Assembly: GCF_000426505.1 (NCBI RefSeq)
Contig: NZ_KE384531.1
Span: 120,579 to 184,578, forward strand
Direction of reading: 5' to 3'
DNA from: Nisaea denitrificans DSM 18348
GTDB lineage: Bacteria > Pseudomonadota > Alphaproteobacteria > Thalassobaculales > Thalassobaculaceae
Length of the DNA stretch: 64,000 bases
The first letter of the stretch is position 1. Each line of letters opens with the position of its first letter. The position numbers and the translations under genes are program-made. The notes under the pieces are model-generated. The model worked only from the letters and a program-made list of their open reading frames with translations, was not told the origin of the DNA and did not search any database. Positions 46,523-55,281 of this stretch are shown here, piece after piece.

Positions 46523-47044
46523 TTGATCGATCCGAGCGAATTTTCGATTTGGTATCCTGAAACGGATGAAAACACGCCGGTGCATGAGCGCTCGGTTTCG
46601 TTTCTTGAATATTGCCTCAAGGTGAAGCCACGTGACGGCATGGCGTCCAGGAGCGATTTTTCTCTTGAGACCCTGAAGCCTTGGCTCGGCAATATCATGA
46701 TTCTCGAATTTGACCCGGCCCGGGAAGATTTCCGCTATCGCCTCTATGGAAGCGAGATCGCGAGCCGCACAGGGTTCGAGTTGACGGGCAAATGGGTCGC
46801 CGATCTGGGCCCCGACGTCGGCGATATTCTCCGGGAGCAGTATTTGCGTGCCATGAGGGAGGAATGTTTGATCCTCTGCCGCAACCCTTATGTCCATTCG
46901 CGGGCGCCCTGCGACTGGGAGCGTGTGGTGTGCCCGGTTGCGGACGGGGAGAAGCGGCAGGTTGTCGTTTCCAATCATATGGTGGAGCTGACAGGCCAGT
47001 TGCGGGAGTTGCGGCTGGCTGCCAATGGAACAAAGCGCCGCTAG
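46523..47044 (+). CDS. PAS-domain protein, PAS_5-like
   Basis: 173 residues. VSFLEYCLKVKPRDGMASRS, then GNIMILEFDPAREDFRYRLYGSEIA, has the layout of PAS_5 proteins (short ligand-sensing domain, no output). CDWERVVCPVADGEKRQVVV completes it. It is related in plan but only distantly in sequence to 32160-32774. The start is TTG 46523 with GGAG about 7 nt upstream; no ATG lies nearby in frame. Role unknown; single gene between lysK (divergent) and rpmI. Confidence 0.7.
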   Translation: MIDPSEFSIWYPETDENTPVHERSVSFLEYCLKVKPRDGMASRSDFSLETLKPWLGNIMILEFDPAREDFRYRLYGSEIASRTGFELTGKWVADLGPDVGDILREQYLRAMREECLILCRNPYVHSRAPCDWERVVCPVADGEKRQVVVSNHMVELTGQLRELRLAANGTKRR

Positions 47045-47383
47045 CCCCATGTTTGTCGCCTCCGGACAAACCGGTCGATACACCTCTTTCGTTTATATAT
47101 AAGGCTGTGATCGAGTGCCTGGACACTGCGGCGAACTTTTCTTGAATTAGGATAATCTCGATGACGCTGGGCCTTTGACTGGGCCCTTTGCGATCGACAT
47201 GTATCTGCCGGAGCATGCCCGCTGATGGACAGGCAGGTATGCGGGTCTCACAGACCGCTTGATTCTCCCGTTCCCGCTCTGTATAAACCCGCCTCCCCAT
47301 GAGCAATCGTGGGGCAGCGCCGTGTCGTGGCTTGTAGGGCATGCCTGGCCGGTAGTGAGTAACCGCCAAAAACGGAGATCGAA
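47045..47383 (+). promoter_or_regulatory. Leader region of rpmI-rplT
   Basis: 339 bp without a gene. It contains the promoter listed separately and, downstream of it, a hairpin with CCCCA/TGGGG arms around TGAGCAATCG. Upstream, GGGCC and GGCCC (near 47170-47190) form another stem followed by TTTG. The roughly 90-nt transcribed leader could carry feedback control by L20 or L35 as in other bacteria; no known leader consensus was matched. Confidence 0.45.
47259..47287 (+). promoter_or_regulatory. Sigma-70-type promoter for rpmI-rplT
   Basis: TTGATT at 47259-47264 and TATAAA at 47282-47287 are spaced 17 bp, the optimal distance. Transcription would start near 47294, leaving a leader of about 90 nt before the rpmI ATG. 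Confidence 0.7.
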
Positions 47384-47581
47384 ATGCCCAAGATGAAGAC
47401 CAAGAGCGGCGCCAAGAAGCGGTTCCGGCTCACGGGCAGCGGCAAGGTGCGTGGTAACGTCGCCTACAAGCGCCACCAGCTGTCGAACAAGTCCCAGAAG
47501 ATGAAGCGCAAGGCCCGGGGGACGATGATCCTGTCCGATGCCGATGCGAAAATCGTCAAACAATTCCTTCCGTACGCTTAA
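47384..47581 (+). CDS. rpmI: 50S ribosomal protein L35
   Basis: 65 residues, normal L35 length and strongly basic. [20 protein letters not shown] at the start and [20 protein letters not shown] at the end are standard. ATG 47384. It precedes rplT by 15 nt. infC, which usually comes directly before rpmI, is on the opposite strand 7.1 kb away. Confidence 0.98.
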   Translation: MPKMKTKSGAKKRFRLTGSGKVRGNVAYKRHQLSNKSQKMKRKARGTMILSDADAKIVKQFLPYA

Positions 47582-47596
47582 GAAAGGGCACCAGAG

Positions 47597-47962
47597 ATGG
47601 CACGTGTAAAACGGGGCGTCACGGCTCACGCCCGTCATAAGAAAGTTACGGACAAGACCAAAGGCTATTACGGCCGCCGGAAGAATGTCTTCCGCGTTGC
47701 CGTACAGGCGATGGAGAAGGCGGCTCAGTATGCCTATCGCGATCGCCGGGTCCGCAAGCGCGACTTCCGCGCGCTCTGGATTCAGCGCATCAATGCCGGT
47801 GCGCGCAGCTACGGTCTGACCTATTCGAAGTTCATGAATGGTCTGAAGAAGGCCGGCATCGAGCTTGACCGTAAGGTGCTCTCGGATCTCGCGATCCATG
47901 AGCCGGTGGCGTTTAAGAGCCTGGTCGATCAAGCCCAGGCCGCGCTCGGAACTGCCGACTAA
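47597..47962 (+). CDS. rplT: 50S ribosomal protein L20
   Basis: 121 residues. [20 protein letters not shown] begins the 23S rRNA-binding extension; [20 protein letters not shown] and [20 protein letters not shown] are diagnostic. L20 is an early assembly protein and a known translational repressor of its own operon in several bacteria. Co-transcribed with rpmI; a strong hairpin follows before pheS. Confidence 0.98.
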   Translation: MARVKRGVTAHARHKKVTDKTKGYYGRRKNVFRVAVQAMEKAAQYAYRDRRVRKRDFRALWIQRINAGARSYGLTYSKFMNGLKKAGIELDRKVLSDLAIHEPVAFKSLVDQAQAALGTAD

Positions 47963-48008
47963 TACGAGGCATGCCGGATCATCCGGCAGCCTATCGGTAA
48001 TAGAGTTG

Positions 48009-48040
48009 AAAAGGGGTCTGGCCTTAGCCGGGCCCCTTTT
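48009..48040 (+). terminator. Perfect 14-bp hairpin with T tail between rplT and pheS
   Basis: AAAAGGGGTCTGGC (48009-48022) pairs with GCCGGGCCCCTTTT (48027-48040), two G-T wobbles, loop CTTA. It ends the rpmI-rplT transcript or works as a pheST attenuator. A 9-codon frame at 47971-48000 lies before it but has no phenylalanine codon, so a phe leader peptide is not supported. Confidence 0.8.
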
Positions 48041-48096
48041 GCTTTAAGGAACCCGCGCTGGACCGGAACCGGCACCGATTTGGGGTGAAAAAGATC

Positions 48097-49173
48097 ATGC
48101 AGGACGTTGAAACACTGAGAGCGGAACTTGCCGCCGCCGTTGATGGCGCGGGAGATCTTGCCGCACTCGAAGAGCTCCGTGTCGGCGCTCTTGGCAAGAA
48201 GGGCCGCATCACCGGCCTGATGAAGCAGCTCGGCGGTCTCGATCCGGAGCAGCGCAAGGAAGCCGGCCAGGCCCTGAACCGTCTGAAGGACGAGATCCAG
48301 GCGGCCATCGAGGCGCGCAAGACCGCGTTCGAGGATGCGGCGCTCGATACCCGGCTGCTGGCCGAGCGGATCGATGTCTCCCTGCCAGCCCGCCCCGAGG
48401 CGACCGGCCGGGTGCATCCGATCACCCAGACCATCGAAGAGCTGACCCAGATCTTCGCCGAGATGGGCTTCTCCGTCGCCGAAGGGCCGCATATCGAGAG
48501 CGATTACTACAACTTCACCGCGCTCAATATCCCGCCGGAGCATCCGGCCCGTCAGGAACTTGATACTTTCTACCTGCCGCCGGACGAGAGCGGCACGCCG
48601 CGCGTCCTGCGCACACATACCTCCCCGGTGCAGATCCGCACCATGGAGAAGAAGACCCCGCCGATCCGGATCATCTGCCCGGGTCGGACCTTCCGTTCGG
48701 ACCATGACGCCACGCACTCCCCGATGTTCCATCAGGTCGAGGGGCTGGTGATCGACAAGGCCACCCATATGGGCCACCTGAAGGGCTGCCTGATCGATTT
48801 CTGCCGCGCCTTCTTCGGTGTCGACGATCTGCCGGTGCGCTTCCGGCCGTCTTATTTCCCGTTCACCGAGCCGTCGGCGGAGGTCGATATCGGCTGCACC
48901 CGCAAGGGCGGCGAGTTCAAGATCGGCGCCGGTGACGATTGGCTGGAAATCCTCGGTTGCGGCATGGTGCACCCGAAGGTGCTGGAATATTGCGGCATCG
49001 ACTCGACCGAATATCAGGGCTTCGCCTTCGGTATGGGGATCGAGCGGATCGCCATGCTGAAATACGGCATTCCCGACCTGCGCCCGTTCTATGACAGCGA
49101 CCTGCGCTGGCTGAAGCATTACGGCTTCATGCCCTTCGATGTTCCCAATCTGGCCGGAGGGCTCAACCGATGA
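48097..49173 (+). CDS. pheS: Phenylalanyl-tRNA synthetase alpha subunit
   Basis: 358 residues. It holds the class II catalytic core of the alpha2beta2 enzyme. The N-terminal coiled-coil ([20 protein letters not shown]) is followed by [37 protein letters not shown] and [20 protein letters not shown], then [18 protein letters not shown] (motif 3). ATG 48097 (MQDVETL) fits homologues; a GTG at 48085 is an alternative. Its stop overlaps the pheT start (ATGA), so the subunits are coupled. Confidence 0.96.
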   Translation: MQDVETLRAELAAAVDGAGDLAALEELRVGALGKKGRITGLMKQLGGLDPEQRKEAGQALNRLKDEIQAAIEARKTAFEDAALDTRLLAERIDVSLPARPEATGRVHPITQTIEELTQIFAEMGFSVAEGPHIESDYYNFTALNIPPEHPARQELDTFYLPPDESGTPRVLRTHTSPVQIRTMEKKTPPIRIICPGRTFRSDHDATHSPMFHQVEGLVIDKATHMGHLKGCLIDFCRAFFGVDDLPVRFRPSYFPFTEPSAEVDIGCTRKGGEFKIGAGDDWLEILGCGMVHPKVLEYCGIDSTEYQGFAFGMGIERIAMLKYGIPDLRPFYDSDLRWLKHYGFMPFDVPNLAGGLNR

Positions 49174-51569
49174 AGTTCTCTCTGTCTTGGCTGAAAGAGC
49201 ATCTCGAGACCGATGCCACGCTTGAGCAGATCTGCGACACCCTGCCGATGCTCGGGCTTGAGGTCGAGGAGCTGATCAATCCGGCTGAAAAGCTGTCGCC
49301 CTTCACCATCGCCCATGTCATTGAGGCGGTGCAGCATCCGAACGCGGACCGGCTGCGCGTCTGCAAGGTCGATACCGGCACGGAGACCATCCAGGTGGTC
49401 TGTGGTGCGCCGAACGCACGCACCGGCATGAAGGGCGTTTTCGCCCCGTCCGGTAGCCATGTTCCGGGCACCGGTGTTGACCTCAAGAAAGGCGTCATCC
49501 GTGGCGAGGAGAGCAACGGCATGCTCTGCTCCGAGCGCGAGCTGGGTCTGTCCGACGAGCATGACGGCATCATCGATCTGGCGGAAGATGCGCCGATCGG
49601 CATGTCCTACGCCGAATATGCCAAGCTGGACGATCCGGTGATCGACATCGCCATCACGCCGGACCGAGCGGACTGCCTCGGTGTGCGCGGTGTGGCGCGC
49701 GATCTGGCCGCTGCCGGTCTCGGTACCCTGAAGCCGCTCGATACGAGTGAAGTCAAAGGCACCTTCGCAAGCCCGATAGGCTGGGATGTGGACGTGCCGG
49801 AGCCGTCGCTGGTGCCCTATGTGGTCGGCCGCTATTTCAAGGGCGTGAAGAATGGCCCGAGCCCGAAATGGATGCAGGACCGACTCGTTGCCGTCGGCTT
49901 GCGCCCGATCTCCGCGCTGGTCGATATCACCAACTATATGATGCTTGATGTCGGCCGCCCGCTGCACGCCTATGACGCGGACAAGGTGTCGGGTGGCAAG
50001 ATCCGAATCCGTCTTTCCAAGGCGGGGGAGAGCTATGAAGCGCTGAACGAGAAGACCTACACCTTCGAGGACGGCATGCTGGTGCTCGGCGACGAGCACG
50101 GCATCGACGACATGGCCGGCATCATGGGTGGTGAGCGGACCGGTTGCGGCGATGAGACCGTGAACATGTTCCTCGAGGTCGCGATTTTCGACCCGATCTC
50201 GGTCGCCATGACGGGCCGCAAGCTGAACGTGCTGAGCGATGCCCGCTACCGGTTCGAGCGCGGTCTCGATCCGACCGGCCCGACCTGGGGCGTGCATCTG
50301 GCCTCCAAGTTGGTGTTGGATATCTGCGGCGGCGAGGCGAGCGAGCTGGTCGTGCACGGTCAGGAAGAGAACTGGAAGCAAACCATCACGCTGCGCCATT
50401 CTCGGATCAAGGGCCTTGCCGGTATCGACGTGCCGGAAGAGCGGGCAAAGGATATCCTGACGAGGCTCGGTTTCGAGGTCTCCGGCAGCGGCGAGGCGAT
50501 CAGCGCGGTCATGCCGCCTTGGCGCTATCGCGATGTCGAGGGCGAGGCCTGCCTGGTCGAGGAAATCATCCGGATCAACGGCTATGACGAGATCCCGGTG
50601 GTTTCCCTGGAAACCGGCCATGTCGTGCCGGAGCCGGCACTGAGCAAGACGCAGGTCCGTGAAGGCACGGCCAAGCGCCTGCTGGCGTCCCGGGGCATGA
50701 TGGAGGCGGTCACCTTCTCCTTCCTGTCGCAGGACGAGGCGGAGCTCTTCGGCGGTGGCGCTGACGAGCTGAAGCTGGTGAACCCGATCTCCAGCGAGCT
50801 GGACGTGATGCGTCCCTCGATCCTGCCGAATCTGATCGCGGCGGCTGTCCGCGGCGGCAATATGGGGATCGGCGATGCGTCCCTGTTCGAGGTCGGCCCG
50901 CAATATGCGGACGCGACACCGAAGGGTCAGTCCACGGTGGTGGCGGCCCTGCGCGTCGGCCGAACAGGCCCGAAAGACTGGGCAGGCTCGACCCGCCCGG
51001 TCGATGCCTTCGATGCCAAGGCGGACGTTATGGCACTGCTGGAGGCTCTGGATGCGCCGGCGGGTAATCTGCAGGTCTCGACCGATGCGCCTTCCTGGTA
51101 CCATCCGGGCCGCTCTGGCGCGCTGCGCCTTGGCCCGAACGTGCTGGCGACCTTCGGGGAGCTGCATCCCAAGGTGCTGAAGGCGATGGACCTGAAAGGC
51201 CCGGCTGTGGCTTTCGAGATTTTCCTCGCCAAGGTGCCGACACCGAAAGCCAAGGGCCCGGCCAAGCCGTTCCTGAAACTCTCCCCGTTCCAGCCGCTGA
51301 CCCGCGACTTCGCCTTCGTGGTGGATAAGGACGTGCCGGCGGAAAAATTGGTCCGGGCGGCAACCGGTGCCGATAAGGCTCTGATTTCCGGCGTGCATCT
51401 GTTCGACGAATACCAGGGCAAGGGTCTGGAAGAGACGGAGAAATCCATTGCCCTCCAGGTCACCCTGCAACCGGTCGACGCGACCCTGACGGACGAGCAG
51501 ATCGGCGAGGTCACCCGCAAGATCGTGGCCCAGGTCGAAAAGGCCACCGGCGGACGCATTCGCGGCTAA
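49170..51569 (+). CDS. pheT: Phenylalanyl-tRNA synthetase beta subunit
   Basis: 799 residues, full length. Domains in order: N-terminal EMAP-like tRNA-binding domain ([20 protein letters not shown]), B3/B4 editing domain (about 200-400), B5 (about 405-480, [20 protein letters not shown]), core ([20 protein letters not shown]) and the C-terminal ferredoxin-like anticodon-binding domain ([17 protein letters not shown]). It binds tRNA-Phe and clears Tyr-tRNA-Phe. ATG 49170 overlaps the pheS stop. Confidence 0.97.
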   Translation: MKFSLSWLKEHLETDATLEQICDTLPMLGLEVEELINPAEKLSPFTIAHVIEAVQHPNADRLRVCKVDTGTETIQVVCGAPNARTGMKGVFAPSGSHVPGTGVDLKKGVIRGEESNGMLCSERELGLSDEHDGIIDLAEDAPIGMSYAEYAKLDDPVIDIAITPDRADCLGVRGVARDLAAAGLGTLKPLDTSEVKGTFASPIGWDVDVPEPSLVPYVVGRYFKGVKNGPSPKWMQDRLVAVGLRPISALVDITNYMMLDVGRPLHAYDADKVSGGKIRIRLSKAGESYEALNEKTYTFEDGMLVLGDEHGIDDMAGIMGGERTGCGDETVNMFLEVAIFDPISVAMTGRKLNVLSDARYRFERGLDPTGPTWGVHLASKLVLDICGGEASELVVHGQEENWKQTITLRHSRIKGLAGIDVPEERAKDILTRLGFEVSGSGEAISAVMPPWRYRDVEGEACLVEEIIRINGYDEIPVVSLETGHVVPEPALSKTQVREGTAKRLLASRGMMEAVTFSFLSQDEAELFGGGADELKLVNPISSELDVMRPSILPNLIAAAVRGGNMGIGDASLFEVGPQYADATPKGQSTVVAALRVGRTGPKDWAGSTRPVDAFDAKADVMALLEALDAPAGNLQVSTDAPSWYHPGRSGALRLGPNVLATFGELHPKVLKAMDLKGPAVAFEIFLAKVPTPKAKGPAKPFLKLSPFQPLTRDFAFVVDKDVPAEKLVRAATGADKALISGVHLFDEYQGKGLEETEKSIALQVTLQPVDATLTDEQIGEVTRKIVAQVEKATGGRIRG

Positions 51570-51592
51570 GGACAGCTTCCACTCAAACGCGA

Positions 51593-51619
51593 AAAGGCCG
51601 GGGTATGCCCGGCCTTTTT
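51593..51619 (+). terminator. Intrinsic terminator after pheT
   Basis: AAAAGGCCGGG (51593-51603) pairs with CCCGGCCTTTT (51608-51618) around TATG and runs into TTTTT. It lies 23 nt after the pheT stop, just before palindromic repeat copy C. Confidence 0.92.
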
Positions 51620-51628
51620 CTCTCCATT

Positions 51629-51713
51629 GTCATCCCGGCCGGAGAGCCGGGACCTATCTTTTCGTAAGGCAGAATGCCCGCCCACATGGATCCTGAATCA
51701 CGTTCGGGATGAC
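51629..51713. repeat. GTCATCCC-type palindromic repeat, copy C
   Basis: 85 bp bounded by GTCATCCC and GGGATGAC. The left half is a good hairpin (CCCGGC, loop CGGAGA, GCCGGG); the right half is degenerate. It sits between the pheT terminator and the convergent hypothetical gene. The left-half loop CGGAGA is identical to that of copy A. Confidence 0.8.
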
Positions 51714-51755
51714 GGCGATGAGGGCAGGAACGGGATAGCGAGCTTTTGTTCGCCC

Positions 51756-52268
51756 CTACGCCTGGGCCAGCTCCGCGCCTGCCACGTCCTCCATAAGCAT
51801 ATCTCCCGGTTTTGCCCGCGTCGGGCCCTTCGCTTTGATGCCGCCGGAGTACAGTGCCGTTTCCAGCATGCGCTCGCATTTGCGTCGGAACTCTTCAGGG
51901 GCCTTGTACCGGATGGCGCCGGCCAGTTTTTCGCGGGCTTCCTTGATCTTCATCGCGCGCCGCTCGCTCTCGTCTTCCATGGCGGCTTCGATAGCAGCTC
52001 TGGAGGCGATCGAGGTCGCTTTCATGAAGGCGTGAAGCATTATGGCATCGACGGCACCGGTTGCCTCGTCGGTATAATCTTTCGGGAGCTTGGCGCTCTT
52101 GATGGCTTCCTTCAAGCATTTGGCAGACGCTTCGCAGCGGTCAGTGCGACCGCTTTCTGCCTGCTTCTTGATCTGGAAGAGAGCTCCGTTGACGGCGGGC
52201 GCCAACTCGTGGATCCGGCGGATTGCCGCTTCGTCCTCGATAATTCCGGTATTCGTCTGACCAAACAT
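51756..52268 (-). CDS. Uncharacterised protein, paralogue 1 of a cysteine-pair family
   Basis: 170 residues; I do not recognise the family. Almost wholly alpha-helical by composition, soluble and charged, with no signal peptide or membrane span. It shares with the next gene DRCEASAK, KLPKDY, AFMKAT, KIKEAREKL, a CERMLE motif and SGGxKAKGPT, so both arose by duplication. The conserved cysteines are in DRCEASAK and KCERMLE. It starts MFGQTN at ATG 52268; paralogue 2 starts MFGFGK. The adjacent head-to-tail genes are probably expressed separately because a terminator lies between them. No function is proposed. Confidence 0.8.
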   Translation of the reverse strand: MFGQTNTGIIEDEAAIRRIHELAPAVNGALFQIKKQAESGRTDRCEASAKCLKEAIKSAKLPKDYTDEATGAVDAIMLHAFMKATSIASRAAIEAAMEDESERRAMKIKEAREKLAGAIRYKAPEEFRRKCERMLETALYSGGIKAKGPTRAKPGDMLMEDVAGAELAQA

Positions 52269-52419
52269 CGGCAGCCTCCAACTTTCTGTTGATGGTGCGT
52301 GGTTAATGATCTGTAAATATTAAAATGCTTTTTATGTAATTGCTATACAAAAATGCAATCCACACGGATTTATTGTGTTTGAGCGTGGGGACAGCGCGCC
52401 TGATGGCGCCAGCAAATGC

Positions 52420-52445
52420 AAACGCCGCCCTGTTGGGCGGCGTTT
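52420..52445. terminator. Intrinsic terminator between the two paralogues
   Basis: AAACGCCGCCC (52420-52430) pairs with GGGCGGCGTTT (52435-52445) around TGTT. On the minus strand it follows the stop of paralogue 2 by 34 nt, so it should end that transcript before paralogue 1. Confidence 0.85.
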
Positions 52446-52479
52446 CTTATCCGGGTTCTGTCAGCGGTGCCAAACGGCG

Positions 52480-53067
52480 TTACGCTCCGACAGGCTTGGC
52501 GTAGGTCTTGAGCTTTTTGGTCTCCGGTTTTTTCGCCGGTGCCACCGCTGTCGGCGCAGTGTCGACAGGTTTGGCTCGGTTCTCAACCTTAGGGGCCGTG
52601 TCGCGAGGCTTGGCCTTGGTCGGCCCCTTCGCCTTGACTCCGCCTGAAAGCATGGCAACCTCAAGCATACGCTCGCATTGCTGTTTGAATTCCTGAGGAG
52701 CCTTGTTCTTCATGGCTCCGGACAGTTTTTCGCGCGCTTCCTTGATTTTGGCGGTACGCTTCTCACTGTCGTCGTTCTTGCCTGCATCGACAGCCTCTTT
52801 CGCAGCAAGCGCTGTTGCTTTCATGAAGGCTTGCAGCATCAGTCTATCGACGCCTTCCCGGACCTGCTTGGCGTAATCTTTGGGAAGTTTCGGATTTTTC
52901 AGAAATTCGGTGAGACGCTTTGCCGATGCCTCACAGCGGTCGGTGAGGGCGGCATCCGCCTGCTTCTTCATCTGAACAAGAGCTGCTTCGATCGACTGCT
53001 TCATCGCTTCGATGCGGCGTTCTTCAGCTTCCTCGTTGGCGCTCTTTTCTTTACCGAACCCGAACAT
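52480..53067 (-). CDS. Uncharacterised protein, paralogue 2 of a cysteine-pair family
   Basis: 195 residues, unrecognised. The body (residues 15-150) is helical and parallels paralogue 1: DRCEASAKRLTEFLKNPKLP, KDYAKQV, LMLQAFMKATALAAKEA, KIKEAREKLSGAMKNKAPQE, QCERMLE, SGGVKAKGPTKAKP. It adds a 35-residue Lys/Ala/Pro-rich tail (APKVENRAKPVDTAPTAVAP) that looks disordered and basic. ATG 53067 is clear. Upstream lies an AT-rich stretch. Neighbours (pheT, hemH) do not indicate a role. A bundle-like protein with a functional cysteine pair is the most that can be said. Confidence 0.82.
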   Translation of the reverse strand: MFGFGKEKSANEEAEERRIEAMKQSIEAALVQMKKQADAALTDRCEASAKRLTEFLKNPKLPKDYAKQVREGVDRLMLQAFMKATALAAKEAVDAGKNDDSEKRTAKIKEAREKLSGAMKNKAPQEFKQQCERMLEVAMLSGGVKAKGPTKAKPRDTAPKVENRAKPVDTAPTAVAPAKKPETKKLKTYAKPVGA

Positions 53068-53491
53068 TGGCGTTTCCTGTCCTCACTTAACGGAGGATCT
53101 CTCAGTTATCCCTATTCATAATAGTGTAAAATTCGAAACTATCCATAAAAAAGAAGTTCGAATACTTGAGGTTTTTTCAATATTTTTTATTGGATTTGAT
53201 GTTTTTGTTTTTCATGTATCTGATGATTCGCTGATTGTTCGAGTGTTTCAGCGTGAGTAGAAAATAAGCGAAAAAATTCAACTTAAGTATTACCAAGGTT
53301 AACGAATCGGTTGATGCGATCCTGGCGGCATGCTGGTCGGAGTGGGCGCATTTACGACTTGGATGCAGAAGAACCGGGCGCACATCCACTCCCGCAGGTG
53401 CCGGAAGCCTCGGGGGGCGTTAACATCGACAGACCGTGGCTTTGGCGTAACTGTCGTTTTTTGCGTATCCGGAGAGAACGGATGAAAGGGT
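53068..53491. other. AT-rich intergenic stretch between paralogue 2 and hemH
   Basis: 424 bp without a supported gene. 53100-53300 is markedly A/T-rich (runs of T and A such as TTTTTTCAATATTTTTTATT), unlike the rest of the window, then it returns to GC-rich. It should hold the promoter of paralogue 2; a 70-codon frame on the minus strand (53177-53389) has no coding features. I see no tRNA or stable hairpin. Confidence 0.5.
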
Positions 53492-54541
53492 TTAAACCCA
53501 GCCCATCAGTTCCCGTTCGACCACGGCTCCAATCGCCTTCATGCCATCATCACTATCGTTCAGGCACGGGATGTAGGTGAAATTCTCTCCGCCCGCTTCC
53601 GCGAAAGTCTCGCGAATGCCGATATTGATTTCCTCCAGCGTCTCGACGCAATCGGAGGAGAAGCCGGGGCAAATGATAGCGAGGTTCTTTACGCCTTTTG
53701 CAGGGAGCCCTTCGACCGTGTCCTGAAGATACGGTTTCAGCCACTCTTCCTTGCCGAAGCGGGACTGGAAGGCGACCATCATCTTGTCGTCTCCCCAGCC
53801 AAGCTTCTCGCGCACCAGCCGCGTGGTCTTGAAGCAATGGCAATGATAGGGATCGCCGTTCAGGAAGTAGCGTTCCGGCAGGCCGTGATAAGAGGTGATG
53901 AGGAGGTCGGGCGTCCAGTCGAGGCCTTTCAAGTGCATATCGATGGAGTTGGCGAGACCCTCGATATAGGCAGGCTCGTCATGATAGGCGGGGGCGGTAC
54001 GGACTGCGGGTTGCCAGCGCAATTTCATCAGCGCTTCGAAGCTTTTGTCATAGGCAGTCGCTGTCGTGCTTGCGGCATATTGCGGGTAGAGTGCGACCAG
54101 CAGGATGCGCTCGCATCCCTTGTCCTTCAGCTCGCGGATCTTGCTTTCGGTGCTCGGGTTGCCGTAGCGCATGCCCCAGTCGACAATGATATTCGGATGC
54201 TTCGCCGACAGCGTGGCTGCCAGCTTCTCCGACTGGTTACGCGTGTAGAGGCGCAGCGGGGACTCGTCTGTTTCCTTGACCCAGATCTGCTCGTAGGCGT
54301 GGCCGGTCTTGGAAGGGCGTGTGGGCAGGATAAACAGGTTGAGGATCAGCTTCCACAGCAGCGGGTTCACCTCGATGACCCGCTCGTCCGAGAGAAATTC
54401 CTTCAGATAGCGCCTGATCGACCAATAGTCCGTCGCGTCCGGCGTGCCGAGATTGAGCAGCAGAACGCCGATCTTTTCGTCTGGCAGGGCGGGATGGTCG
54501 GAAGGCAGCTGTCTGGGGGCGAGGGCCATGAAGCGGTCCAT
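53492..54541 (-). CDS. hemH: Ferrochelatase
   Basis: 349 residues. It inserts Fe2+ into protoporphyrin IX, the last step of heme synthesis. VLLLNLGTPDATDYWSIRRY, the SYHGLPERY catalytic-histidine motif, YHCHCFKTTRLV and CPGFSSDCVETLEEINIGIR are all standard; the last includes the conserved Glu. ATG 54541. It follows the infC terminator on the same strand and is probably transcribed alone. Confidence 0.97.
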   Translation of the reverse strand: MDRFMALAPRQLPSDHPALPDEKIGVLLLNLGTPDATDYWSIRRYLKEFLSDERVIEVNPLLWKLILNLFILPTRPSKTGHAYEQIWVKETDESPLRLYTRNQSEKLAATLSAKHPNIIVDWGMRYGNPSTESKIRELKDKGCERILLVALYPQYAASTTATAYDKSFEALMKLRWQPAVRTAPAYHDEPAYIEGLANSIDMHLKGLDWTPDLLITSYHGLPERYFLNGDPYHCHCFKTTRLVREKLGWGDDKMMVAFQSRFGKEEWLKPYLQDTVEGLPAKGVKNLAIICPGFSSDCVETLEEINIGIRETFAEAGGENFTYIPCLNDSDDGMKAIGAVVERELMGWV

Positions 54542-54617
54542 TGGTTATACTTGGAACGGTTCCAACATAGGACGCTTGGCGTCGGAAACCAGTCCCGTCT
54601 GATCCCGAAAATGCCAA

Positions 54618-54637
54618 GGCCCCGCCAGAGCGGGGCC
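54618..54637. terminator. Intrinsic terminator downstream of infC
   Basis: GGCCCCGC (54618-54625) pairs with GCGGGGCC (54630-54637) around CAGA. On the minus strand it lies 54 nt after the infC stop and is followed by TTGGCATTTT. Confidence 0.75.
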
Positions 54638-54691
54638 ATCGGACCATATGGGCGACGGAATGTCGCGGCGCAGAAGAGACTGTGCCGGTGG

Positions 54692-55228
54692 TTAGCGGGG
54701 CGCGATAACCATGATCATCTGCCGGCCTTCCATCTTCGGATATGACTCGACCTTCGCCGCTTCTTCCATCTCGTCGCGGACCCTGTTCAGCACGTTCATG
54801 CCGAGGTCCTGATGCGCCATTTCACGGCCACGGAAACGTAGGGTGACCTTCACCTTGTCCCCTTCGGCGATGAATTTGCGAACGTTCTTCATCTTCACTT
54901 CGAAATCATGATCGTCGATATTCGGACGCAGCTTGATTTCTTTGATCTCGATGATCTTCTGTTTCTTCTTGGCTTCGTTCTTTTTCTTCTGAGCCTCGTA
55001 CTTGAATTTACCGTAATCGAGGATCTTACAGACGGGCGGGTCCGCATTCGGGGACACTTCGACCAGATCGAGGCCAAATTCTTCAGCTTTTAGAATGCCT
55101 TCGCGAACAGTCAGTACGCCGAGCATTTCCCCGTCGGGATCAATGCAGCGGACTCGTTCTACGAGAATGTCGCGGTTCACCCGCGGGCCATCCTTGGCCG
55201 GCGGTTGATTGAATGGTGGTCTGGCGAT
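54692..55228 (-). CDS. infC: Translation initiation factor IF-3, with apparent AUC start codon
   Basis: 178 residues from the start proposed. IF-3 prevents subunit joining and checks the start codon. The body [39 protein letters not shown] and [20 protein letters not shown] is diagnostic. The expected N-terminus [15 protein letters not shown] is encoded in frame upstream of the first GTG (55180), and the only codon before it is ATC (55226-55228), preceded by an in-frame TAG. AAGGAGG lies 6 nt before ATC. E. coli infC uses AUU and Myxococcus AUC, allowing IF-3 to repress its own synthesis, so AUC is very likely the true start. thrS precedes it by 53 nt. Confidence 0.93.
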   Translation of the reverse strand: MARPPFNQPPAKDGPRVNRDILVERVRCIDPDGEMLGVLTVREGILKAEEFGLDLVEVSPNADPPVCKILDYGKFKYEAQKKKNEAKKKQKIIEIKEIKLRPNIDDHDFEVKMKNVRKFIAEGDKVKVTLRFRGREMAHQDLGMNVLNRVRDEMEEAAKVESYPKMEGRQMIMVIAPR

Positions 55229-55281
55229 CTATCGCCTCCTTCGTTATCTGTTTCTGTTGTGTGGGGAGGTGCTGACCCGGA

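Noticed and set aside
47971..48000. Nine-codon frame before pheS as a phe leader peptide
   Set aside because: It contains no phenylalanine codon.
49119..51470. 783-codon open frame on the minus strand
   Set aside because: Fully antisense to pheT, which has all domains; a GC-rich shadow.
54692..55180. GTG 55180 as the infC start
   Set aside because: It would remove 16 conserved residues and has no good ribosome site, while AAGGAGG lies before the ATC.
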